A program made the translations under genes and the position numbers. Below the pieces are notes generated by a model, which was not told the origin of the DNA, did no database searches, and saw nothing but the letters and a program-made list of their open reading frames with translations. From JBGTGG01 sp964398945 (lineage in GTDB: Bacteria > Bacteroidota > Bacteroidia > Cytophagales > Cyclobacteriaceae), in NCBI GenBank assembly GCA_964398945.1, contig CAYNOT010000001.1:272747-336746 (forward strand): DNA of 64,000 bases, written 5' to 3'. Of the stretch, positions 44,507 through 52,251 are shown one piece after another (within the stretch, counting starts at the first letter, position 1; each line of letters begins with the position of its first letter).

Positions 44507-47275
44507 ATGAAAGTAACAGTAGTTGCATTTTTGGTATTTTTTACGGGTTTTGTATCCGGCCAACCCATTACAGACCAACAAGCAAAAGCCTTGAACAATT
44601 ATGTAGCATTGGCCAATCACCTGAACGATGAACTCAATGGGCTTGGGCCTTCCCTAAGTTCACTTTATTACAGCATCCAAACCTATCGGGAAAAAAAGGG
44701 GAATCGCGGAATGCTTTCCTATAGTTGTAAGGTAGGTCCCACTGCATACTATTTCGAGGAAGCAGAAAAGACGTCAGCCGGATTGGGCAGTAAGGGCGCA
44801 ACACTCCAGGCAAAAGCGAAGCAATTCATCACCAGCTTTCAAAAGGTTGACAAGACTTGCAAGGAAATTGAAATCTATTTCCGCCTTAAAGATTATGAAA
44901 CTGACAATTTCAAAAAAATAGAAACGTTATTGCCCGGCATTATTACCTACGTTCACCAGTACAAAAAAGACATCGAAGCTTTTGAGGTTGAACTGGAAAA
45001 ACTCTACTACGCCCTTCAACCCTTCAATATCAATGACCCCTACCAGAAAACAGAAAAACTAATGCGTGATCAATTGGTTTTTGAGAAAAGATTAATTGAT
45101 GAATGGGCCTATAATATCAATGCAGCAACCTACACGGGTTGGCCCAATAAAGCAACCGAAGAACACATCATTCAAAACGAAGCAAAAATTGAATCACTAA
45201 AAAAATCCTTGGACCTGGTAAAGTATCCGGCATCTTCCCAGTATAAATCTTTTATTGAAGCCATCGCATCATTACAAAAATCGAAACGGAATGCGATTGA
45301 TGGCAATACCTATGAAAGTCAAAAGTCGGATGGGCATAGTAACGATTTTCACAACAACCTCATCAATTACTATAACAATGCCGCTGTTTCCTTCTACAAC
45401 AATTACAATAAGATGGCAGCGCAAAATGGGTTTCGGGGATTAAATTATGTAACCTGTGTTTCCGATTTTGATTTACGAACAGAAGGCAAAGCCATTAATA
45501 CCGCTGTTGTTCCTTTTGTTGACTTGCCTTTCGCGCCCTTAAAAATCACAGCATCAACTGCGGGGATTACGGCCCTTGCTCACACCACCCTTTCGGGATA
45601 TATGGAATACATCAATGAAGGTGTGCGTCAAATCAATAACCTGTCGCGCGCAATGGCGAATCTAAATTCAGGTGCCGCGCGTGGAAAAGGAAGGTTGGAG
45701 GCCGGTGAAAAAGTGTCTATTAACTACTACAAGAATAATTTTGAAGTGCCGCTCTCATTGTTTCAAAGCGCCATCAATCAAACCAAAAACTTGCCAGTCG
45801 GATACAGGAAACCATTGAGCGATCAGGCAGAAACACTACAATCGATACTCGTGGAAATAAATCAATGGAATACAGTTCTATTGGACAATGCCGATAAAAA
45901 GGAACTGGCAAAAGACAATCTGGATCATGTATATGGTGTCCTTAACCGGTACAACTATTTGGTGGATGCATTTGACAGTCGAAAAGAAAGATTGTACAAT
46001 GATGTGCGATCAGTTTTTGAATCGTATAAACCGGCCAATCCAAAAAGTGCCTGGATTATTTCAGGAAATGAATTATTAAAGCTTGTGGATGAAGATCATC
46101 ACCAACTCTATACTGCTAAAAAATTCCTGACCAAGGAATCGGATCAAAAACCAAGTACTGATAAAATAAATAGCTTATCGAGGGAAATTGTTATAAACGA
46201 GTTTGACAACTTAACAGGAATAAAAAAACTAGGACGTTATAATGGCAATTGTCCTTACACGCCTTACGAAGACCTCGCAAAATACTCCCTACAGTTTACT
46301 GAATTCCTTGATAAGGCCGATACTGAAAAGCCGAGTTCCTATGATCGCCATCCGTACAACAAACTCGTGCATAGTTACAACGGAAGCCTGGCGCACAACT
46401 ATAATAAGTTTGTAGAGCTATCCGCTGCCCCATTACTGAAAACCGCTACTCAACTCGAACTCTTCGAAGTAGCGGCTCCGATACCTTTTATTCCACGGGC
46501 TTATGCAGAAAATGAAAATACGCAACCCACCGCTGATAAAAATATTCCTAAGCCTGCAACGGATAATCGTAACACAGCCAGCGTACCCGTTGCAGGAAAA
46601 GTAATTCACGATACTGTACGTATTACAGATGTGATCCGGATTGAGACCATTCGGCAAGATACGGTCTACATTAACCGTGTTGATACGGTTTACATGGGGG
46701 CCTTGGATGCTGATGCGCTTTCCATGGAAGGATATGCAACCAACAACATGGTATTATTGCTGGATGTGTCCGGTTCAATGAACAATCCCGATAAACTCCC
46801 ACTATTAAAAAAATCGGTATTGCTGCTCTTGAAGACGATGCGTGAAGAAGATCAGATTTCCATTATCACTTATTCAGGAAAAGCACGCGTTGCGCTTTCC
46901 CCTACTTCCTTTAAAGAGGAAGAAAAAATCAAAAAAATAGTCGAAAACTTAAAGTCAGAAGGAAAGACCGATGGAAATGCCGGATTAAAGCTGGCGTATG
47001 ATGTTGCCGACAAAAATTATATCCGTGGTGGCAACAACCGCATTATCCTCGCCACCGATGGCGAGTTTCCCATTGGCAACAAAAGCTATGACATGGTAAA
47101 AAAGTATTCCAGTGAAGATATCATGATCAGTGTTTTTAATTTTGGAAAGAACGCAAGTTCAACAAAAGGGCTTGAAAAATTAGCTTCATTGGGAAATGGG
47201 AATTATGCGTTCATTACCCAATTGAATGTTGATGAAAAATTGATCAAGGAAGCAAAAGCAAAACGGAAAAAATAA
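44507..47275 (+). CDS. Large exported protein with C-terminal von Willebrand A domain
   Basis: 922 residues with a signal peptide (MKVTVVAFLVFFTGFVSGQ). The first ~680 residues are mostly helical, with two similar stretches (each containing YNKLVHSYN/NNLINYYNNA-type patterns and RNAIDGNTYE), and no recognised domain. A linker near 685-735 repeats DTV words (HDTVRITDV, RQDTVYINRVDTVYMG). The vWA domain at ~747-922 has the MIDAS residues DVSGS, the Thr in GKTDG and Asp in ATDGEF, so it should bind a metal and a protein ligand. The likely role is a periplasmic adhesion or assembly protein. It is the last gene before the palindromic array. Confidence 0.8.
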   Translation: MKVTVVAFLVFFTGFVSGQPITDQQAKALNNYVALANHLNDELNGLGPSLSSLYYSIQTYREKKGNRGMLSYSCKVGPTAYYFEEAEKTSAGLGSKGATLQAKAKQFITSFQKVDKTCKEIEIYFRLKDYETDNFKKIETLLPGIITYVHQYKKDIEAFEVELEKLYYALQPFNINDPYQKTEKLMRDQLVFEKRLIDEWAYNINAATYTGWPNKATEEHIIQNEAKIESLKKSLDLVKYPASSQYKSFIEAIASLQKSKRNAIDGNTYESQKSDGHSNDFHNNLINYYNNAAVSFYNNYNKMAAQNGFRGLNYVTCVSDFDLRTEGKAINTAVVPFVDLPFAPLKITASTAGITALAHTTLSGYMEYINEGVRQINNLSRAMANLNSGAARGKGRLEAGEKVSINYYKNNFEVPLSLFQSAINQTKNLPVGYRKPLSDQAETLQSILVEINQWNTVLLDNADKKELAKDNLDHVYGVLNRYNYLVDAFDSRKERLYNDVRSVFESYKPANPKSAWIISGNELLKLVDEDHHQLYTAKKFLTKESDQKPSTDKINSLSREIVINEFDNLTGIKKLGRYNGNCPYTPYEDLAKYSLQFTEFLDKADTEKPSSYDRHPYNKLVHSYNGSLAHNYNKFVELSAAPLLKTATQLELFEVAAPIPFIPRAYAENENTQPTADKNIPKPATDNRNTASVPVAGKVIHDTVRITDVIRIETIRQDTVYINRVDTVYMGALDADALSMEGYATNNMVLLLDVSGSMNNPDKLPLLKKSVLLLLKTMREEDQISIITYSGKARVALSPTSFKEEEKIKKIVENLKSEGKTDGNAGLKLAYDVADKNYIRGGNNRIILATDGEFPIGNKSYDMVKKYSSEDIMISVFNFGKNASSTKGLEKLASLGNGNYAFITQLNVDEKLIKEAKAKRKK

Positions 47276-47290
47276 TGGCGATTTCACGCT

Positions 47291-47466
47291 TTTACGATTA
47301 TCACATTATAACGTGATATATGGGATTATCACATTATAACGTGATATATGGGATTATCACACTTTAACGTGATATATGGGATTATCACACTTTAACGTGA
47401 TATATTGGATTATCACACTTTAACGTGATATATTGGATTATCACATAAAAACGTGATATATTGGAT
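47291..47466. repeat. Six-copy palindromic 28-bp tandem repeat upstream of satD-like gene
   Basis: Six units with exact 28-bp period. Palindromic arms TATCAC and GTGATA enclose eight variable bases at 47299-47318, 47327-47346, 47355-47374, 47383-47402, 47411-47430 and 47439-47458. Arms are identical in all six; centres are ATTATAAC (two), ACTTTAAC (three) and ATAAAAAC (one). The linkers are TATGGGAT (three) then TATTGGAT (three). Conserved arms with variable centres fit protein binding sites better than an RNA hairpin. The array occupies most of the gap between the vWA gene and the satD-like ATG at 47484. Confidence 0.92.
47433..47464 (+). promoter_or_regulatory. Candidate promoter of the satD-like operon inside the last repeat
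   Basis: TTG (47433-47435), 21 bp, TATATTGG (47457-47464, one mismatch to TAnnTTTG) form a Bacteroidetes-type promoter 20 bp before the start codon. The sixth palindrome (47439-47458) lies between the two elements, so binding there would block transcription. The same geometry repeats 28 bp upstream (TTG 47405, TATATTGG 47429). Units 1-3 carry GGG in place of TGG. Confidence 0.4.
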
Positions 47467-47483
47467 TACTGAATTCTACCAAA

Positions 47484-48095
47484 ATGACGAGCATACTAAC
47501 AGGCGACATTATTCATTCACGAAAAAAGGCAACCAAAACCTGGCTTTCTGTTTTGAAGAAAGAACTTGCCAAACATGGCAAAACCCCCAACCAGTGGGAA
47601 ATCTATAGAGGCGACAGTTTTCAACTGGAAGTAAAAAAACCTGTAGAAGCATTGCTGGTTGCTGTTCAACTAAAGGTGTTGATAAAATCCATTCAAGGGT
47701 TGGATGTACGAATCGCCATCGGGATTGGGGAGAAATCGTATAATGCCAAAAATATTACCGAATCAAACGGAAGTGCTTTTGTTTACTCCGGAAAACTCCT
47801 GGAAACATTAAAAGAACAGAAGGTAAACCTTCAGATAAGCACCGGGAACAAACAATTTGATGAAGAAATGAACCTCTATTTAAAGTTGGCAACAATAATT
47901 ATGGACAGTTGGACTGTCAATGCAGCAAAAACCATCCAAAAAGTTTTGGAATATCCGGACAAATCGCAGGAAGCAATCGGCAAGTTGTTAAAGATCAATC
48001 AAAATGCTGTGAGTAGCAGATTAAAGAGGGCACACTTTCAGGAAATCCTGGAATTAAATAAAATGTACCGTGCTAAAGTAGCGACCCTAACATGA
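47484..48095 (+). CDS. SatD-family protein with C-terminal helix-turn-helix
   Basis: 203 residues. The N-terminal ~125 residues match the SatD family: MTSILTGDIIHSRK, EIYRGDSFQLEV and VRIAIGIGEKSYN, a layout resembling a nucleotide-binding/cyclase-like domain with conserved GDIIxSR and RGDSFQ. The C-terminal ~70 residues contain a sigma-region-4-like helix-turn-helix, SQEAIGKLLKINQNAVSSRLK, which would bind DNA. The function of SatD is unknown. It directly follows the six-palindrome array, which is a natural target for that helix-turn-helix (inference), and overlaps the next gene by 4 bp (ATGA). Confidence 0.85.
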   Translation: MTSILTGDIIHSRKKATKTWLSVLKKELAKHGKTPNQWEIYRGDSFQLEVKKPVEALLVAVQLKVLIKSIQGLDVRIAIGIGEKSYNAKNITESNGSAFVYSGKLLETLKEQKVNLQISTGNKQFDEEMNLYLKLATIIMDSWTVNAAKTIQKVLEYPDKSQEAIGKLLKINQNAVSSRLKRAHFQEILELNKMYRAKVATLT

Positions 48096-48805
48096 TTGTT
48101 TTTATCAAACTGCTTTTGGCGCACCTTATTGGGGATTTTATTTTTCAACCTTCTGCATGGGTAGAAGCGAAAGAGCAAAGAAAATTAAAAGCCTATCAAC
48201 TATATCTCCATGGACTGGTACACGGTGTACTTATCGTAGTATTCTTTTGGGAGTTGGAAATTATTCCCTGGGCATTGCTCCTGGCAATTCTTCACATTGT
48301 AATTGATGCAACGAAGCTGCTGACCCAAAATGAAACAAACAAGCGAAGGATATTTTTGATCGATCAATTCGCGCATGTTCTTTCCATTGCAGCAGTGTCC
48401 TGGATATATCTCGGATTCCCAAGCATCAACCCTACCCTATTTAGTGAGTATCATTTTGTGTTGCTCACTGCATTCATTTTTTTGACGGTGCCAGCTTCAA
48501 CGGTTATTACCATATTGATTTCCCGATGGTCGCCACACACGGGAGAAGATAATCACGACTCCTTGAAAGATGCCGGGAAGTATATTGGTATACTGGAAAG
48601 AATATTTGTTTTCATATTTGTGGTCACGGGCAATTGGGAAGCCATCGGATTTCTATTGGCCGCCAAATCTATTTTCCGCTTTGGCGATTTAAAAGAACCT
48701 AAAGAAAGAAAGCTCACTGAATATATCCTGATTGGAACGTTGCTGAGTTTTGGTTTGGCAATTTTAACCGGCATACTCGTTCAGTATGCAAGTTCCATAC
48801 TTTAA
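48092..48805 (+). CDS. DUF3307 integral membrane protein
   Basis: 237 residues, mostly hydrophobic, with about six to seven transmembrane segments. The N-terminal LLLAHLIGDFIFQPSAWVEAK and LHIVIDATKLL (HxxxD) are the DUF3307 hallmarks, and the latter polar residues inside helices suggest a metal or proton site. DUF3307 proteins occur with SatD-like genes in Bacteroidetes. It starts at an ATGA overlap with the satD-like gene, so it is an operon partner whose amount is probably controlled by the array-binding regulator. Function unknown. A short hairpin GTCTG/CAGAC (~48810) lies in the gap to the convergent barrel gene. Confidence 0.85.
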   Translation: MIVFIKLLLAHLIGDFIFQPSAWVEAKEQRKLKAYQLYLHGLVHGVLIVVFFWELEIIPWALLLAILHIVIDATKLLTQNETNKRRIFLIDQFAHVLSIAAVSWIYLGFPSINPTLFSEYHFVLLTAFIFLTVPASTVITILISRWSPHTGEDNHDSLKDAGKYIGILERIFVFIFVVTGNWEAIGFLLAAKSIFRFGDLKEPKERKLTEYILIGTLLSFGLAILTGILVQYASSIL

Positions 48806-48855
48806 CTGTCTGGGTGCAGACGGATTATCGGATTAGGTTTTAAGGGATAACTATA

Positions 48856-49995
48856 TTAAAAAGCTTCCGAGAAGTTTATGTAAAAACCGCTGACACCACC
48901 AGGGCCAAACCCCATATCAACACGGAGGTTTATTTCGTTTTTGCTATCTACCTGGATACGGAAACCTCCACCATACGACAACCGAAAGCCATCCAGGGCC
49001 ATATCACCATAATCCTCACCAACACGTCCTGTACCAACCCATCCTACGATCCCAAAGATATTCCAAACAGGCATCCGATACTCAACCTGGCTATCGATCA
49101 ATGCTTTATCGCGTAAAGCTCCTTTATAATATCCCCGCATCTTATCTTCACCCCCCAATAAACTCAAATCGTAAAAGGGAACATCACCTTGTGTGTATGA
49201 AGTGGTTGCCTGAATTGCGATCACATGCTTCAGGTTTTTCCAGGGTTTGAAATATTTTCGCACATCAAAATCGAATTTGGTAAATGGATAGGTGCTGCCC
49301 AGTCCTTCCGGATAAGTCAATAAGGTGGATAGAAAAAAAGATCCGCTCGAAGCATTGTACCGATTATCACGGCTATCAAGACCAAATGAAAGACCAATAC
49401 CTACATCCGTTCCGCCTGTCCGTCCTGATACATTGTCTTCAATTAAAAAACTATTGGAATCGGTCTCAATATGAAAGTAATTTGCAACGTCAACGCTTAC
49501 CCCTGCATACAAATGATTTTTAACACGAATCAGGGCCGTGCTCGAGAATTTAATACGGTCTACCACCACCTGCTCCTTATCGTCACGAGACACGTCATTT
49601 CCAATACCTAAAAGATACTCGGGTTGCTTTTTGTAGTTGAAGTAACTCAAGATCATGTATTTGTTCTCTTTAAAAATGAGATCGTTTGATATCGAAGCAT
49701 TGATACGTCCTTTCGTAGAGATAGTAAAAACCTCCGACAGCTTGGAAGGTTTGGAAATGGTGTCCCGCTTGGATAATTGAAATGCGTTGAACTTGGCTAG
49801 ACCAAAAACATTTCCGGCATCTGTTGAATAGGAGATTAGCGGTACGGGGGCAACCTTAAAAAAAGCTTCTGCCTTTTTATTGAACTTGTCAAATTTCGAC
49901 AAGGTATCAGCAGGTTGTTCGGTGTCGGTCTGTGCACAAACTTTAATTAAGCTTACACACAACATCATCATTAAAAAGGCGGTTTTAGGATGCAT
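48856..49995 (-). CDS. BamA/Omp85-type outer-membrane barrel protein
   Basis: 379 residues with a signal peptide (MHPKTAFLMMMLCVSLIKVCAQ). The remainder is a beta-barrel of the surface-antigen type: ISTKGRINASISNDLIFKEN, KHVIAIQATTSYTQGDVPFYDLSLLGGEDKMRGYYKG (the conserved GG-x-x-x-x-RGY loop that packs the barrel lid) and the C-terminal strand GGVSGFYINFSEAF ending in Phe. No POTRA domains precede the barrel, as in patatin-like barrel fusions or small Omp85 relatives. It probably acts as a translocator or surface protein; substrate unknown. It is convergent with the DUF3307 gene. Confidence 0.85.
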   Translation of the reverse strand: MHPKTAFLMMMLCVSLIKVCAQTDTEQPADTLSKFDKFNKKAEAFFKVAPVPLISYSTDAGNVFGLAKFNAFQLSKRDTISKPSKLSEVFTISTKGRINASISNDLIFKENKYMILSYFNYKKQPEYLLGIGNDVSRDDKEQVVVDRIKFSSTALIRVKNHLYAGVSVDVANYFHIETDSNSFLIEDNVSGRTGGTDVGIGLSFGLDSRDNRYNASSGSFFLSTLLTYPEGLGSTYPFTKFDFDVRKYFKPWKNLKHVIAIQATTSYTQGDVPFYDLSLLGGEDKMRGYYKGALRDKALIDSQVEYRMPVWNIFGIVGWVGTGRVGEDYGDMALDGFRLSYGGGFRIQVDSKNEINLRVDMGFGPGGVSGFYINFSEAF

Positions 49996-50048
49996 TCTCT
50001 TTTTAGTTAACCCCGAAAGATAATTCTATAAAAGAACTTCGCCACTAT

Positions 50049-50996
50049 CTATGGAACCCAATTATTCAGGACTTTCCTTAGCCCATAGCTGCCTGCTTCC
50101 TTTCGTGACAACTGGTGCGACCATGCTACCCGCTGGGTTGGATGGCTTCCCGGCCCTGTAGAACGATACTCCGCATAGAACAATGTTTTCCGGGCAGGCT
50201 CATTATTCCAATTGTTCCAACCTTCTGGAAGAATATGGTTGCCCATATCACAATCGATGAAAACGGTTTTAGCAAAACTACGCCACGGCCTCCCCAAATA
50301 TACTTTTGATACATCTTCACCTGCCGAAAGTTTACACTTTATAAAAACAAAACCGTACGCACTACCCTCCGGGGTCGATGCTGCAGTAATGTAGGAATCC
50401 GCTTTAGAAAAAATTTCACATTCATTAAATACTGCTGTAGCCGCCCCGAAAATAAAGTCAGTTGTTCCTTCAATATAACAGCGGTCAAAATATTGCCGCG
50501 CATTTTCACCTGCTGCATATACCGTGTCCTGATTTCCAAGAAAAGAGCAATTCACAAAGGCACAACGATCCGCTTCCACATGCAAGGCCACGGCTTGGCC
50601 TACCGGACCAGCGGTATTTTCGATAGTCAAATTCTCCGCCCGAAAATCGTTGGCATCAACAAATAAGGTATACGTTGTAAATGTACTGTTCCTTCCTGCA
50701 TTGATTTTATCAAAGTGGTCATCAAAAGAGATTATTGTTTTTGCACGATCCTCGCCCATTAACGTAAGCCTTGTATTCCAGGCGTGTACTTTAACCTTTT
50801 CAATGTATTTACCATTCCTGATCCGAATGGTAATCGGTAAGTCCGGAAAAGCTTTACATGAGTTGATCGCTTCTTGAATACTCGTGAAATCACCACTCCC
50901 ATCCTGTGCCACAACAATCTCCGTTTTATAGGATTGCGCAGTAGCGTGGGAAGTGATTCCGGCCAAAAAAATAAAAAACAATATTCTTACCTGCAT
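50049..50996 (-). CDS. Pectinesterase (CE8 family), exported
   Basis: The start at 50996 (MQVRILFFIFLAGITSHATAQ) gives a signal peptide and 315 residues. The right-handed beta-helix has the CE8 catalytic set: GNQDTVYA (Asp), TDFIFGAATAVF (Asp) and YLGRPWRSFAKTVFIDCDMG (Arg). VVAQDGSGDFTSIQEAINSC at the N-terminus is a standard start for the mature domain. It removes methyl groups from pectin. It is not beside SusC/SusD or pectate lyase genes, so it is not in a visible polysaccharide utilisation locus. It stands about 30 bp downstream of the divergent-looking GT gene's stop on the same strand. Confidence 0.93.
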   Translation of the reverse strand: MQVRILFFIFLAGITSHATAQSYKTEIVVAQDGSGDFTSIQEAINSCKAFPDLPITIRIRNGKYIEKVKVHAWNTRLTLMGEDRAKTIISFDDHFDKINAGRNSTFTTYTLFVDANDFRAENLTIENTAGPVGQAVALHVEADRCAFVNCSFLGNQDTVYAAGENARQYFDRCYIEGTTDFIFGAATAVFNECEIFSKADSYITAASTPEGSAYGFVFIKCKLSAGEDVSKVYLGRPWRSFAKTVFIDCDMGNHILPEGWNNWNNEPARKTLFYAEYRSTGPGSHPTQRVAWSHQLSRKEAGSYGLRKVLNNWVP

Positions 50997-51070
50997 GATA
51001 CCCCTTGAATAGAAAATTGAATATAGATAAAAATTCAAATATCAATTTCAGGATTCAAGGAATAGAGTAC

Positions 51071-52075
51071 CTAAACAATTTTCAAAACCGTGTTATGTTT
51101 CCCCAGCATATAGTGCAATGTCTTGCGAATATCATTGGCAGGCATCTCCACTTCAACTTTCCCGTCTTGAATCCAATCGAAGAAAGTGGTTTTTGTGCGA
51201 TCGTTCAAGAACCGCATGTATTTTATCCCCAACAGGTTTAATGCAGTAGCGTTGCAAAGCTGCTCATACTGGCCATCAATCGGTATTATCAATAATTTCT
51301 TTTTCAGATGCAATGCTTCGGATGGTGTTTCAAATCCTCCTCCCGTCAAAATGCCATGGCAATAGATCAGGCTTTCATTAAAATACTTTCGACTGACCGG
51401 GAAGTAAGTAATGTTATCTTCTCTGACAACTTCTTTAATGCCTGGCAAAAACCAGTGAATTTCCCGGGGGCTTGTCCCCTTCAAAATATCCCGGATACAA
51501 TGTGGGGAATATGCAGGAAGGTATACGGTAATATGGCCATGGTCTTCCGGCTTCGCTTCCACAAATTCACGCTTTATAACAGGAGGAAAAATGAAATCAT
51601 CGTACGGCCTGAAATGCAGCCCTACATAGGTTGTTGCCTTTGCATACTGTTTCAAAATACTTTCACCAACAAAACTTTGTTTTTCGGGCCGCGGAGTATT
51701 CATCGATTGAAAACTCGCCTGGTGGCCGAATTGAACAGAGCGTAAACCCTTTTTACGACAAGCGTATGCCGTAACGAAATCAAAATCATTGATAATCAAA
51801 TCATACTGTTCCAACGGAAGTGCGTTTGCATCCTTTAAAACATTAAGAAATTTTGCATTGACAATACTTTTACCAAAATGCAATCCACCACATTCATTAT
51901 AAAACAGGCTGATTCCTTTGCTTCTATACTTTACCGGAAAGCTGGCTTCAAGGGTTGCATTCGATCCGCTGATTAAAATATCGACATCGCCAAGTTCCTG
52001 AAGGTACGGGTACAATTCATGCGCCCTGCTGATGTGTCCATTGCCCGTTGCCTGAACGGCATAAAAAATTTTCAT
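51071..52075 (-). CDS. MJ1255-type glycosyltransferase family protein (second copy)
   Basis: 334 residues. MKIFYAVQATGNGHISRAHELYPYLQELGDVDILISG and, at the C-terminus, GILTGGGFETPSEALHLKKKLLIIPIDGQYEQLCNATAL match the protein at 10446-11435 in order and key residues, so the two are paralogues of the GT-B MJ1255/VC2487 family (MurG-like). They differ in many positions and are 40 kb apart, which suggests an old duplication with different roles. There is no phosphoesterase partner here. The gene is divergent from the gamma-glutamyltransferase-like gene, with a 176-bp gap. Confidence 0.8.
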   Translation of the reverse strand: MKIFYAVQATGNGHISRAHELYPYLQELGDVDILISGSNATLEASFPVKYRSKGISLFYNECGGLHFGKSIVNAKFLNVLKDANALPLEQYDLIINDFDFVTAYACRKKGLRSVQFGHQASFQSMNTPRPEKQSFVGESILKQYAKATTYVGLHFRPYDDFIFPPVIKREFVEAKPEDHGHITVYLPAYSPHCIRDILKGTSPREIHWFLPGIKEVVREDNITYFPVSRKYFNESLIYCHGILTGGGFETPSEALHLKKKLLIIPIDGQYEQLCNATALNLLGIKYMRFLNDRTKTTFFDWIQDGKVEVEMPANDIRKTLHYMLGKHNTVLKIV

Positions 52076-52251
52076 TCGAAAGGGATAAAAAATCGCACAA
52101 AGGTGGGCATTGTGTGTTACTTGAATGCGATGTGAATAATAAGGTTGTGTGGCAATCCACCAAAAAGTACTTTGATTTTACATAAATGGAAGCGTGATTC
52201 CCTTCAATAGTCTTTATCTTTAGACAAGCAACCGACTTATACCTACATCCT

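Noticed and set aside
47296..47466. CRISPR array
   Set aside because: Period equals repeat length, no unique spacers exist between copies, and repeats are palindromic operator-like sites.
51308..51745. 145-residue plus-strand frame
   Set aside because: Antisense shadow of the second MJ1255-type glycosyltransferase gene.
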